From: a virus | DNA length: 28,920 bases | IMG/VR virus record: IMGVR_UViG_3300008627_000040 | Coordinates: 1-28,920 of that record | Direction: 5' to 3' (one strand) | Part shown: positions 21,117 through 28,920 of the stretch, piece by piece | How positions within the stretch are numbered: position 1 is the first letter of the stretch | How the letters are laid out: each line of letters opens with the position of its first letter | The notes under the pieces: generated by a model | What the model saw: only the letters and a program-made list of their open reading frames with translations | Databases searched by the model: none | What the model was told of the DNA's origin: nothing | Position numbers and translations under genes: made by a program

Positions 21117-21647
21117 TTATGCAAAAGTGTAGTAATTATAAGTCCAAGTTACATCAAATACTTCAATATCACTCGCCGTATCGTAACTTAATGCTATATC
21201 TCCAATTGTACTTGGCCAACAATCAACAAATTCAATTTTATGAATTGGTGTTGAACTACCAGCTTTACCATATTGGTTAAGTTTGACCGTTCCTGCAAAA
21301 CCATTTGAAGTAACATGTCCTTCATTCATTTTATTTTGGGTGGTTTTGTTTATTTCATCCATCCATTGTTCTAATACAGAACGTTCTTCTCCACCTTCTG
21401 TCATGATGATTGTAGTACTCAAATCTCCAAAAGTCATGTCGCCTGGAATTTTGACAACCCTACCAAAATATTGTCGTTCAATTGGTGTAATTGTCAAAGG
21501 TGGTAGTGCAGATACGTTACATACAAATTTAATATTATTTAAAGATGATACTCCTGCCGCCACCTTTGAAACCTCAAGGTCAAATAGACTTGGACGGGCG
21601 CCCCCCGAAGCGAGCGCACTTTGAAATGTTGATAAATTAAATGCCAT
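21117..21647 (-). CDS. 19: gp19-like tail tube protein, copy 1
   Basis: A 176-residue protein: MAFNLSTFQSALASGGARPS, VSALPPLTITPIERQYFGRV, KIPGDMTFGDLSTTIIMTEG, QYGKAGSSTPIHKIEFVDCW, YDTASDIEVFDVTWTYNYYT. It is first after the sheath gene, the T4 position of gene 19, and nearest in size to T4 gp19, so it is the best candidate for the true tube subunit. It is the most divergent of the three (MTEGGEERS in place of NDEDF). GGAGAAA precedes its ATG and a late promoter lies just upstream. Confidence 0.9.
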   Translation of the reverse strand: MAFNLSTFQSALASGGARPSLFDLEVSKVAAGVSSLNNIKFVCNVSALPPLTITPIERQYFGRVVKIPGDMTFGDLSTTIIMTEGGEERSVLEQWMDEINKTTQNKMNEGHVTSNGFAGTVKLNQYGKAGSSTPIHKIEFVDCWPSTIGDIALSYDTASDIEVFDVTWTYNYYTFA

Positions 21648-21676
21648 TTGATTTCTCCGATTTAAATCGTTTTAAT

Positions 21677-21684
21677 TATTTATA
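21677..21684 (-). promoter_or_regulatory. T4-type late promoter before the tube genes
   Basis: Exact TATAAATA on the minus strand, ending immediately after the sheath gene stop at 21685 and 30 nt before the start of tube copy 1. Confidence 0.83.
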
Positions 21685-24000
21685 TTAAAATGCACCTACG
21701 ACTTCAGAGAACTCAACACCAGAACGAACTGCAACAAAATTCAACTGAATGAAGTTGATAGCTCGTGATGGTTTGATATAAATATCTCCCCTAAACTGAT
21801 TTGAGTCAACAACTTGTGGTGTATTGTTTGAGGCATCACACACAACACGAAAATCTGTAATACCACCTCTACCCTGAATATCACGGAGAAATGGTTCCAC
21901 GATTGAAACAAATTGTGAACGTGTAAACTCATCATTGAATTCAAATAACTGGAATCGTGCTGCATTCGCAATTGCTTTTTCCAGAAGAATAAACAATCGT
22001 CTTACATTAATACGATCAAATGCAGATGGTTTAGTCAGTTGTGTTTTATCACCATAAAGAATTGTTCCTTCGCCTGGGAAGGTAACAACTGGATTCACTT
22101 GACTAGAATACAACTTATCTCTTTCAGCTTGTTTTGGATTATAAGGAAGTTTTACAACACCCTTGATTTGTCCTCTAGTGAAACCACCTGGCGAGAAGAA
22201 AGGATCTCTGTCAGCATCTGTTCTTGCACAAAGTCCAGCAATGTCACCATTTAATGGGACATAACGAAACTTATCATTATGTTTATCATACTGATACTTC
22301 CAACCAGAATCCATGACTGCATAAGATGTATTCATATTTACAGTATCCCGATAATCAACAACATCATCTGTAGCAGTTGAGGAATCGGTGTTATTAACAA
22401 CATCTGCTTTTTCTGGTGAGAAGAAAACAACGCAATCTTTTCGTGATTCTGCAATATTATTAATTATGTGTCTGACTACTGTAGAACCATGATTTGCAGT
22501 CGTTATTAAAGAAACGTCTGTATCCTCTGCGGATTTCATTTTATCGTATGCACGAATAAGATCTGCATCAGAAGGGTCACTACCATCTGTTCCGCCTTGA
22601 AAACTTGTAGAAAGAGGAGTATGAGGCATCATAAATGCGTTATTTGCAGTACCACCTGTGATATTCTGTGCAAGAGCTGCGGTAGATGTAATTCCCCATC
22701 CATGAAATGTTCCACTTCCAGTTCCACTTGTTAGAGTGATAGTTGCACCAGAACCAGTATCAAGTGTTTCTGTGCCAGTTGTTCCGTCTATATTTGGAAT
22801 ATTAAAAATAGGATGATCTGCAAACCAACAATATTCTGAATTTTTATTGAGATAATTCGCATAGAAGATATTTTCTCCATCAGCACCCTTTGCATCTTTA
22901 ATGACAGAAAGGTTTCCGAAGGCTTCTACGACTTCATTTTTAGTTCCTGTCCAATCTCCATCTTCGTCAACGATTGCAACATGAATCTCATCTAATTCAA
23001 GACTCTTGTCTTCTGCAAAGGCTGAAGTTGTTGGTGCTCCTTCAGAAAATGCATCTGCATATTCCCATTTTCTTTCGTATGCGGCGGTTGCATTGACTCC
23101 GATGAATTTTTCAGAAACAGTTAAACTTGTGTCACTTGCGATAGCAGAAATTTTTCTTTCTTCTCCACCCACTATAATTAAATCTCCAACTACAAATTGT
23201 GCAGAGAAAACTGTCGCTGTTCCTGTTACAGTAGTAGAGTCAGCTGTAGTTGTTACTGTACCGGCCGTGTCTGAAGATGATTGACGATAAACTGATCGTT
23301 TTCTACGTGTAGTTGCAGCTGCAGTACTAATATCTGCTTGTGTTCCAGATATTTCTTCACCTGTAGCTGCAGTGTCAGAAGTAACTGCTGTGATCACAAT
23401 ACCAGTGTCTGCTCCTGTGATATCTATAACATCCCCTACTCGCAATTCATCGCCAAAATTTGTAGTAGTACCAGTGAGAAGACTCCCTGATTCATCCCAT
23501 TCAACTGTACCTGTTAGAGTTGCGGATGGTCGATCAGCAGGACACCATGAAATTTTGAATGTGTTTCCAATTACACCTGCCCATTTTGCGGCTACTGATG
23601 CTGTCCAACTTGTAGCATTAGAACCACCAAAATCTGAGTCATAAGTATTATAATAATGTTCCGATGTTTTTACCTGAACATTTACATATGCACCAGTATT
23701 TGCAGTTGCATTTTTAGGTGCAGCGGTTTCTGATGAAGTTGTATTTGCTGCACGAACTACATTTATTGCATTTGAATAAGACAAGAAATTAGCAGCAGTA
23801 AAAAACTGTTCGTGATTATCATCATTTGGTTTTTGGAAAACCTCTACCAGATTATCTTCGTCTGTGATTAACATTACTTCTTCAATTGGACCCCAGCGAA
23901 ACCTTCCTGCTAATCCACCAGTTGAAGTTGCAGCGGCGACCACTACATTAGTTAAATCAATTTCAGAAGTATTTACGCCTGGACTTACTAGAAAGGCCAT
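21685..24000 (-). CDS. 18: gp18-like tail sheath protein
   Basis: A 771-residue contractile sheath subunit, longer than T4 gp18 (659). The N-terminus MAFLVSPGVNTSEIDLTNVV and GRFRWGPIEEVMLITDEDNL, and the C-terminal ITDFRVVCDASNNTPQVVDS, GDIYIKPSRAINFIQLNFVA are sheath-family hallmarks. The extra length comes from two similar beta domains, about residues 164-230 and 247-310, each with a TGTxTxFxxxxxVGDxI motif. The start is preceded by GGAGATAACA and by a palindromic late promoter. Confidence 0.95.
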   Translation of the reverse strand: MAFLVSPGVNTSEIDLTNVVVAAATSTGGLAGRFRWGPIEEVMLITDEDNLVEVFQKPNDDNHEQFFTAANFLSYSNAINVVRAANTTSSETAAPKNATANTGAYVNVQVKTSEHYYNTYDSDFGGSNATSWTASVAAKWAGVIGNTFKISWCPADRPSATLTGTVEWDESGSLLTGTTTNFGDELRVGDVIDITGADTGIVITAVTSDTAATGEEISGTQADISTAAATTRRKRSVYRQSSSDTAGTVTTTADSTTVTGTATVFSAQFVVGDLIIVGGEERKISAIASDTSLTVSEKFIGVNATAAYERKWEYADAFSEGAPTTSAFAEDKSLELDEIHVAIVDEDGDWTGTKNEVVEAFGNLSVIKDAKGADGENIFYANYLNKNSEYCWFADHPIFNIPNIDGTTGTETLDTGSGATITLTSGTGSGTFHGWGITSTAALAQNITGGTANNAFMMPHTPLSTSFQGGTDGSDPSDADLIRAYDKMKSAEDTDVSLITTANHGSTVVRHIINNIAESRKDCVVFFSPEKADVVNNTDSSTATDDVVDYRDTVNMNTSYAVMDSGWKYQYDKHNDKFRYVPLNGDIAGLCARTDADRDPFFSPGGFTRGQIKGVVKLPYNPKQAERDKLYSSQVNPVVTFPGEGTILYGDKTQLTKPSAFDRINVRRLFILLEKAIANAARFQLFEFNDEFTRSQFVSIVEPFLRDIQGRGGITDFRVVCDASNNTPQVVDSNQFRGDIYIKPSRAINFIQLNFVAVRSGVEFSEVVGAF

Positions 24001-24054
24001 TGTTATCTCCGTAAAAAGTGTGATTTTTGAGTTTTAAAGTATCATTACTCTCGA

Positions 24055-24070
24055 AATATTTATAAATATT
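24055..24070. promoter_or_regulatory. Palindromic, bidirectional T4-type late promoter
   Basis: The 16-bp perfect palindrome AATATTTATAAATATT contains TATAAATA on both strands: minus 24057-24064 facing gp18, plus 24061-24068 facing the HNH gene (ATG 24106). The sites overlap by 4 bp, so two gp55 polymerases could not bind both at once. Confidence 0.8.
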
Positions 24071-24105
24071 AGTATCTGGTGAATAATATTTAGTGTGTAG
24101 TAAAG

Positions 24106-24561
24106 ATGAAATTTCCTCAAAAAGCTATTAATAGATTCAATGCTAAAGTCAATAAAACCGAAAATTGCCATATCTGGAATGCTGCTAGACAGAAACAAGG
24201 GTATGGTATGTTCTCTTATGATGGCAAATCGTTACCAGCACATCGTTTTGCATATCTACTTCATAATGGAAATATTGCAGAAAATATGGTCGTTCATCAA
24301 ACCTGTGAAAATAATGCGTGTGTAAATCCAGAACATCTCGTTCTTCAGACCAAAAGTCAAAACAAAAGAAACTACAATTCAGTTCGTGTCAGTAAAGAGA
24401 TGGTAGAACGAGAAAGTGTAAAATATCTTTTTCGTTTGAGGAATCTCCGGCCGGATTTGGAAAAAGAGATTGATAATCTTCTTCAGTATCTCATAACCAA
24501 TAAACAAGAGGAAGAAGATGATTTTGGATTTTCTAAAGAAACAGAAGAAAATTATATCTAG
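24106..24561 (+). CDS. HNH endonuclease, probable free-standing homing-type
   Basis: A 151-residue protein and the only plus-strand gene. CHIWNAARQKQGYGMFSYDG (21-40), LPAHRFAYLLHNG (43-55), VVHQTCENNACVNPEHL (62-78) give the HNH_3-type fold, with catalytic histidines 46 and 64 and the CxxxxC...NPEHL finger (Cys67, Cys72, His77). Such enzymes nick or cut DNA and often move as free-standing homing genes in T4-like phages. The C-terminal half (85-151) is helical and acidic, without a clear DNA-binding repeat. Its stop overlaps the terminase stop on the opposite strand. Insertion between genes 17 and 18 suggests mobility. Confidence 0.88.
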   Translation: MKFPQKAINRFNAKVNKTENCHIWNAARQKQGYGMFSYDGKSLPAHRFAYLLHNGNIAENMVVHQTCENNACVNPEHLVLQTKSQNKRNYNSVRVSKEMVERESVKYLFRLRNLRPDLEKEIDNLLQYLITNKQEEEDDFGFSKETEENYI

Positions 24562-26198
24562 TAGAGTTCTTTCTGCCATTCTTCACCGGCAGGAGTCCAA
24601 GTACTATTATCGCCTGGAATGGAGAATTCATCTGGGTCGTGTCCATCTTCTATGATGCCAAAGGGAACAAGTTCTTCTTCAATCATTTTCATTTGCTCTG
24701 CAAACATCTTTTCACGTATATTTTGGTCCGTCAACTCCCTAAAGTATCTTTGTTGAACCAACCAAGAAAAGATTACACAAGTCATCACCAAGTCATCGTG
24801 AGTTCCATCGTCGGCTTCCCAAGATGTATTTTTTGCGATAAAAGTTGTTAATTCTGAAATCGTATCAAAATCATCAATCAAAAGGTTATCCTTCTCAATC
24901 AAATCTTTGAGAGTTGCACAACCAATTCGTTTGACTTGTTTTGTGGTTCGTATTCCCATAGAGACATTCTTTGAGAAACCACTTCCGATTTGTTGGCCAT
25001 TTCTACCGTGCATCGTAACCATCATCATGTTTTCGTATTCTAGGTCATGATAAAGAATATCGGTAACTTGTTGTCCTATGTCATTGACTTCCACCAAAAC
25101 AAATGCTTCGTTGTATTTCAGAGCCGTCGTGTAAATGATGTTTGGGTACAACATTGGTGAAATATCATTCTTACGATACTTCGCAACCTGACGATAGGGT
25201 TGTTTGGAAACATCAAAAACAGAAAAGGCAGAATAATCAAGACCAACACCTCTTGCAACGTCACAAACCATCACGTAAGTATGATTGTGAACTGGTTCTT
25301 GATAAACGTCCAACCCCTCGTTAAAGAAAACAGGTTTCTTGAAAGGCATCGACATAAGTTTTTCAGTAGAGATGAGAGTGTTTGAACTCCCTAAGAACGA
25401 GCAACTAAACTCTTGTTGAAACTGTCTTTCACTTGTATTCCTTATCGTATCTTCTTTCCACTTTTCATCTCTGCCTGGAACTTGTGACCAATGAACACTA
25501 ATTGGTGTATAATCATTATTTCCTTCTTCTGCATCTGTCCAAAGTTTATAAAACAAATTCATGCCATTTGGAGTAGAAACAATGAATACTTTGGTTGTCT
25601 GTCCAGATGAAATTGTGGGGTAAACAGAACTAAAAAATTCTTCTGAAATGTTTTGAGGTACAAACGCAAATTCGTCTAGAAAAATGATGTTAAAAGAACC
25701 ACCACGAATCGCAGAACCAGATGTTGAACTTGCAAGAATCTTGGAGCCGTTTTCAAGTTCAATATTTCCTTTGTTCCAAATCAAAATCCCTTGTTGCAAC
25801 CATTTTGGCATATATTCGTATGCAAGTTGCAATCTTCCAAGAAGTTCCATTGCAGTTGTCTTTTTGTTTGCAAGAATTGCAACGGATACGTTTTCGTTGA
25901 AAAGAATATAATGGAGTAGGTATGCAAGAATGGTAGTTGACTTGCCCGACTGTCTTGCCATTTTACAAATCACAAATCGATTATTATGAAATTTGTCAAT
26001 CATTTCTGACTGATAATCTCTCACATCAAAAGGAATCAGTCCTTCATCAACGGATACAATTTTTATGTATTGTCGTGAAAAGTGTTCTGGATCTTCTTTA
26101 CACTTGATAAACTCTTTGATTTGTTCCTCTGTGAAATCTTGAGGAACATATGCAGCCTTGAGTTGGGGATTACCCAGATAAGTTTCGTGTTGAGGCAT
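24558..26198 (-). CDS. 17: gp17-like large terminase (packaging ATPase-nuclease)
   Basis: A 546-residue packaging motor subunit. Walker A ARQSGKST is at 81-88, Walker B IIFLDE at 171-176 and the coupling motif STPNG at 208-212. The C-terminal RNase H-like nuclease has Asp313 (VMVCDVARG), Glu370 (LVEVND) and the HDD pair at 468-470. These match T4 gp17 catalytic residues in order. It pumps DNA through the portal and cuts concatemers. It is a little shorter than T4 gp17 (610). It starts 3 nt after the fibre stop codon. No small terminase gene (gp16) is in the window. Confidence 0.96.
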   Translation of the reverse strand: MPQHETYLGNPQLKAAYVPQDFTEEQIKEFIKCKEDPEHFSRQYIKIVSVDEGLIPFDVRDYQSEMIDKFHNNRFVICKMARQSGKSTTILAYLLHYILFNENVSVAILANKKTTAMELLGRLQLAYEYMPKWLQQGILIWNKGNIELENGSKILASSTSGSAIRGGSFNIIFLDEFAFVPQNISEEFFSSVYPTISSGQTTKVFIVSTPNGMNLFYKLWTDAEEGNNDYTPISVHWSQVPGRDEKWKEDTIRNTSERQFQQEFSCSFLGSSNTLISTEKLMSMPFKKPVFFNEGLDVYQEPVHNHTYVMVCDVARGVGLDYSAFSVFDVSKQPYRQVAKYRKNDISPMLYPNIIYTTALKYNEAFVLVEVNDIGQQVTDILYHDLEYENMMMVTMHGRNGQQIGSGFSKNVSMGIRTTKQVKRIGCATLKDLIEKDNLLIDDFDTISELTTFIAKNTSWEADDGTHDDLVMTCVIFSWLVQQRYFRELTDQNIREKMFAEQMKMIEEELVPFGIIEDGHDPDEFSIPGDNSTWTPAGEEWQKELY

Positions 26199-26201
26199 TA
26201 T

Positions 26202-28920
26202 TTAACCAAGAGCAATTGCCATTGCAGTTGAAGTTGCATCTGTATAAGCCTTGATGGATTGTTGAGTTGCAAGTTGTGTTGCAGAATCAGACGCCATATT
26301 GTCTTCATCTAACACGGCCGTTCCACTTACATCTGTATTCAATACTGGACTCGTAAGTGTTTTATTTGTTAATGTTTGAGAATCAGTAAGACCAACTACA
26401 TTACTTCCGATTCCATCTAATCTATTTAATTCCGTTGTAGTAATATCACTTGCTGAAATTACACCTGTGCCATTTGATACTAATGCACGACTTGCGGTTG
26501 TAGTTGCTAATTTTGAAAGTGCAATTGCAGCTCCAGATGCTACACTTGCATTGACAACTGCATTGGATGCTAATTCATCTGCACCAACTGCATCATCTGC
26601 AAGCATAGAATTTTCAACAGCTCCTGCTGTAATTGTAACCACTCCACCATTTGTCATAGTTACATCACCAGAAAGAGCGAATGCACCAAATCCTGTTCCG
26701 TCACCGATTACAATTTTCGTATCTGCTACTGTAAGTTCTGACAAATCACCAGAACTAGCTGCATCTCTCACCAATAATGAATTAGCCGCAACATTTTGCA
26801 TTTTTGCAAAGGTCACTGCATCGGCTGCAATTGTTTGTGCTCCATCAGCAGAAGATGTTACATCACCTGAATGATTTGGATGGGTGTATGCATTTGCACC
26901 ATCTGCAACATTGAGCATGGTTCGTAAATTTGTTGGTGTGATTTCTTCTATTACACCTGCTCCAGCACTATCTCTTCCAAGTATTCTATCAGTTGTAGAA
27001 ACATTTTGTATTTTAGCATAAGTTACTGCATCGTCTTCAATCATTGCAGTTTCTATTGCATCTGTTTGGATTGTAGAAGTACCAGTAACATTTCCAGAAC
27101 CAGTAAAGGATGCTGAAGTCCAAGAAACATCACCTGTCATTCCTATGGTTCTACCAGTTGCAAGGGCTGTTGCAGTATCAGCATTCCCAGAAGTGTCTTG
27201 AGTTCCAGAAGTATTCACTCCAGGCAAATTTATATTTGCAGAACCATCAAATGAAACACCTCCGATTGTCCTTGCAGTTTCAAGTGCAGTTGCAGTATCA
27301 GCATTTCCTGTTACATCACCTGTGACTGCACCCTCAAGATTTGCAACAATCGTTCCCTTTGTTCCAGAAACAACCTCTGAACTAATCGTTGCATCTGGAA
27401 CAAAGGTAAGTTTTCCAGCAGAATCATCGAATCCAACAAATGCAGTTTTTGCAACAGATCCATTATGATATTGCATTGCGAGTCCAACATCTTTATTTGT
27501 GTCGGCACTCAATGCACCTCCACCAGATGCAGTTTGTAATGTCATAATTGGGTCAACTACAGTTGTCGTTGTAGAATTGACTGTAGTTGTAGTTCCACTT
27601 ACAGTAAAGTCACCAGTTACAGAAAGATCTTGAGATATAGTTACATTTCCACTAGATGCAATTGCGATTGCATCCGTATCAGAAGCAGAACCAATATTTC
27701 CACCATCTGCAATAGTAAGTTGTGATGCTGATGTGACTGTTCCTGTGAAAGTTGGATTTGCAAACATTGTTGCTTTACTTTCATTCGTAACATTCTCTAG
27801 TCCAAGTGTCGTTCTTTGTGCAGCTGCATTTGCATCGTCAAGAAGTGCCTTACCAGCAACAGTTAGGTCAAATGTTGCAACTGTTCCTGAACCTGTGAAC
27901 TGAATACCTTTGTCAGCTGCAGAAGTCAACCCTGCAATTGCTGCTAAATCGGCATCATATGCCTGAACATCTGTCCCTATTACTAACCCTAAAGTTGTTC
28001 GTTGTGCAGAAGCGTTTGCATCATCTAAAAGAGCTTTTCCTGCATTGGTCAAATCATAGACCGCAGCAGTACCGCTTCCAGTAAACTGAATACCTTTGTC
28101 GGCTGCAGAAGTCAGTCCTGCTATAGCCGCAAGGTCTGCATCATATGCTTGAACATCAGAACCAATTGCAAGACCAAGTGTTGTCCTTTGTGCAGCTGCA
28201 TTTGCATCATCAAGAAGTGCCTTTCCAGCCGTAGTCAAATCATAAACCGCAGCAATTCCACTTCCAGTAAACTGAATTCCTTTATCTGCGGCCGAAGTCA
28301 ACCCTGCAATTGCAGCTAAGTCAGCGTCATATGCTTGAACATCAGAACCAATTGCAAGACCAAGATTTGTTCGTGCTCCACTAGCAGTTGACGAACCAGT
28401 TCCTCCCTCCGTTACTGGCAAATCTCCTGTGACATCGGTTGTTAAATCTATTTGTCCTCTTGTTATTGTCTGTCCACTAATGGTGATATAATCATAAGAC
28501 CCTGAAAGTGAGACATTCGTAGAATTGTCTGTTCCTGCCGCATCAACTCCCAAACTTGTTCTTGCAGTTGCACCCGATTCATTGACCCAAACAGTTCCAT
28601 TATGAACAAGAAAATGTCCGTCCGCTGGTGTAGAAAGAGATGTATCATTTAATTCTGCAAGTGTGTCTTCAGTTGCAATTTGTGCATCAACATATGCTTT
28701 AATGGACTGCTGAGTTGCAAGTTGGGTAGCACTGTCAGACGCCATATTATCTTCGTCCAATATAGCAGTACCACTTACACCAGTATTCAAAACTGGACTT
28801 GTTAAAGTTTTGTTTGTGAGTGTTTGTAAATCAGTAGTACCGATTACATCACCAGAAGGTCTTGATTTTCCATGCCACGATTGAAGTGCAGAACTAAGAG
28901 CAATATCAGTTTGGTCATTT
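26202..28920 (-). CDS. Repeat-rich tail fibre protein, 5' end missing
   Basis: The frame is open to the right edge of the window, so the gene is N-terminally incomplete: at least 905 residues, of which I read NDQTDIALSSALQSWHGKSR at the edge. An apparent TTG at 28790 is internal. Features typical of phage fibres: TNKTLTSPVLNT blocks, GNADTATALETARTIGG-like repeats, YTHPNHSGDVTS, and three tandem 62-residue repeats (27804-28361). It is Ala, Thr, Ser and Asp-rich. Its C-terminal block repeats its N-terminal one (LDEDNMASDSATQLATQQSI). No chaperone or enzymatic domain is seen at the C-terminus. A host-recognition fibre or fibre-hinge component is likely. Confidence 0.85.
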   Translation of the reverse strand, partial: NDQTDIALSSALQSWHGKSRPSGDVIGTTDLQTLTNKTLTSPVLNTGVSGTAILDEDNMASDSATQLATQQSIKAYVDAQIATEDTLAELNDTSLSTPADGHFLVHNGTVWVNESGATARTSLGVDAAGTDNSTNVSLSGSYDYITISGQTITRGQIDLTTDVTGDLPVTEGGTGSSTASGARTNLGLAIGSDVQAYDADLAAIAGLTSAADKGIQFTGSGIAAVYDLTTAGKALLDDANAAAQRTTLGLAIGSDVQAYDADLAAIAGLTSAADKGIQFTGSGTAAVYDLTNAGKALLDDANASAQRTTLGLVIGTDVQAYDADLAAIAGLTSAADKGIQFTGSGTVATFDLTVAGKALLDDANAAAQRTTLGLENVTNESKATMFANPTFTGTVTSASQLTIADGGNIGSASDTDAIAIASSGNVTISQDLSVTGDFTVSGTTTTVNSTTTTVVDPIMTLQTASGGGALSADTNKDVGLAMQYHNGSVAKTAFVGFDDSAGKLTFVPDATISSEVVSGTKGTIVANLEGAVTGDVTGNADTATALETARTIGGVSFDGSANINLPGVNTSGTQDTSGNADTATALATGRTIGMTGDVSWTSASFTGSGNVTGTSTIQTDAIETAMIEDDAVTYAKIQNVSTTDRILGRDSAGAGVIEEITPTNLRTMLNVADGANAYTHPNHSGDVTSSADGAQTIAADAVTFAKMQNVAANSLLVRDAASSGDLSELTVADTKIVIGDGTGFGAFALSGDVTMTNGGVVTITAGAVENSMLADDAVGADELASNAVVNASVASGAAIALSKLATTTASRALVSNGTGVISASDITTTELNRLDGIGSNVVGLTDSQTLTNKTLTSPVLNTDVSGTAVLDEDNMASDSATQLATQQSIKAYTDATSTAMAIALG
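26243..26370 (-). repeat. Fibre block repeated near both visible ends, left copy
   Basis: The C-terminal copy of the LTNKTLTSPVLNT...DNMASDSATQLATQQSIKAY block; see 28676-28813. Boundaries are approximate. Third-position differences show that the duplication is not recent. Confidence 0.8.
27804..28361 (-). repeat. Three tandem 186-bp coding repeats in the fibre gene
   Basis: Each unit encodes 62 residues with the pattern GLxIGxDVQAYDADLAAIAG, LTSAADKGIQFTGSG, DLTxAGKALLDDANAxAQRT. Units 1 and 2 are nearly identical; unit 3 (toward the C-terminus) differs at several positions (V for A, TVATF for IAAVY). They are tandem duplications within the coding frame. Confidence 0.92.
28676..28813 (-). 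repeat. Fibre block repeated near both visible ends, right copy
   Basis: Codes TNKTLTSPVLNTGVSGTAIL followed by DEDNMASDSATQLATQQSIK. The left copy at about 26243-26370 codes the same block with small changes (NTDVSGTAVL). They are diverged direct repeats about 2.4 kb apart. Confidence 0.8.

Noticed and set aside
26467-26874. Long open frame on the plus strand opposite the fibre
   Set aside because: It is the antisense of repetitive Ala/Thr/Asp codons, has no ribosome binding site, and the minus-strand frame is clearly a fibre.
27804-28361. Regular repeats considered as a CRISPR array
   Set aside because: The units are 186 bp, in frame, have no unique spacers and encode fibre protein.
28788-28790. 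TTG as the start codon of the fibre gene
   Set aside because: The frame stays open for 43 more codons to the window edge and encodes a typical fibre block, so this TTG is an internal leucine.

Overview
The window is part of a T4-superfamily myovirus genome (contractile-tailed phage, AT-rich). The evidence is the collinear T4-type block running right to left on the minus strand: long tail fibre, gp17 terminase, gp18 sheath, gp19 tube, gp20 portal, prohead core, gp21 protease, gp22 scaffold, gp23 capsid, a gp3-like protein, UvsY, UvsW, then gp55 late sigma factor, gp47 and gp46. This order, the small-gene content and the AT-richness resemble marine T4-like phages (cyanophage or pelagiphage type). 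The host cannot be read from the sequence; a marine proteobacterium is a guess. No bacterial chromosomal gene is visible. Every gene is on the minus strand except one HNH endonuclease.

Region 1 (about 10.7-28.9 kb) is the late morphogenesis and recombination block. It begins with a repeat-rich tail fibre that runs off the right edge, followed by gp17. An HNH gene on the plus strand separates gp17 from gp18. Three tandem gp19-like tube genes, gp20, three small prohead or virion genes, gp21, gp22 and gp23 follow. gp23 ends at a strong intrinsic terminator. After it come a GT42/DUF115-like putative glycosyltransferase, a gp3-like tail-tube-fold protein, UvsY, UvsW and an Sm-like small protein. 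TATAAATA late promoters lie in front of gp18, the first tube gene, the gp67-like gene and gp22. The one before gp18 is a palindrome that also faces the HNH gene.

Region 2 (about 6.0-10.6 kb) is an early/middle operon led by an excellent sigma70-type promoter: gp55, gp47, a ribbon-helix-helix-like protein, gp46, peptide deformylase and a small acidic protein. A second sigma70-like promoter in the same 145-bp gap points the other way, antisense to the late genes.

Region 3 (0-6.0 kb) is accessory DNA of small genes in three promoter-led modules. Each promoter has an A-tract, TTGACA, a 17-bp spacer and a TATTAT-like -10, placed just after the preceding stop codon. Module A carries a single-pass micropeptide, an unknown protein, a coiled-coil protein, a holin, a lipoprotein class 3 lipase whose start lies inside the holin gene, an Sm-like protein, a SET-domain protein, a 34-residue membrane peptide, tRNA-Pro, tRNA-Tyr, glutaredoxin, an FmdB-type zinc ribbon and a membrane protein. 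Modules B and C hold small unknown, zinc-ribbon-like and DUF1289-like proteins. A perfect 37-bp inverted repeat brackets most of module C. The most novel points are the holin/lipoprotein-lipase overlap, the phage SET protein coupled to a membrane micropeptide whose stop codon lies inside a tRNA, and the antisense promoter facing the late block.
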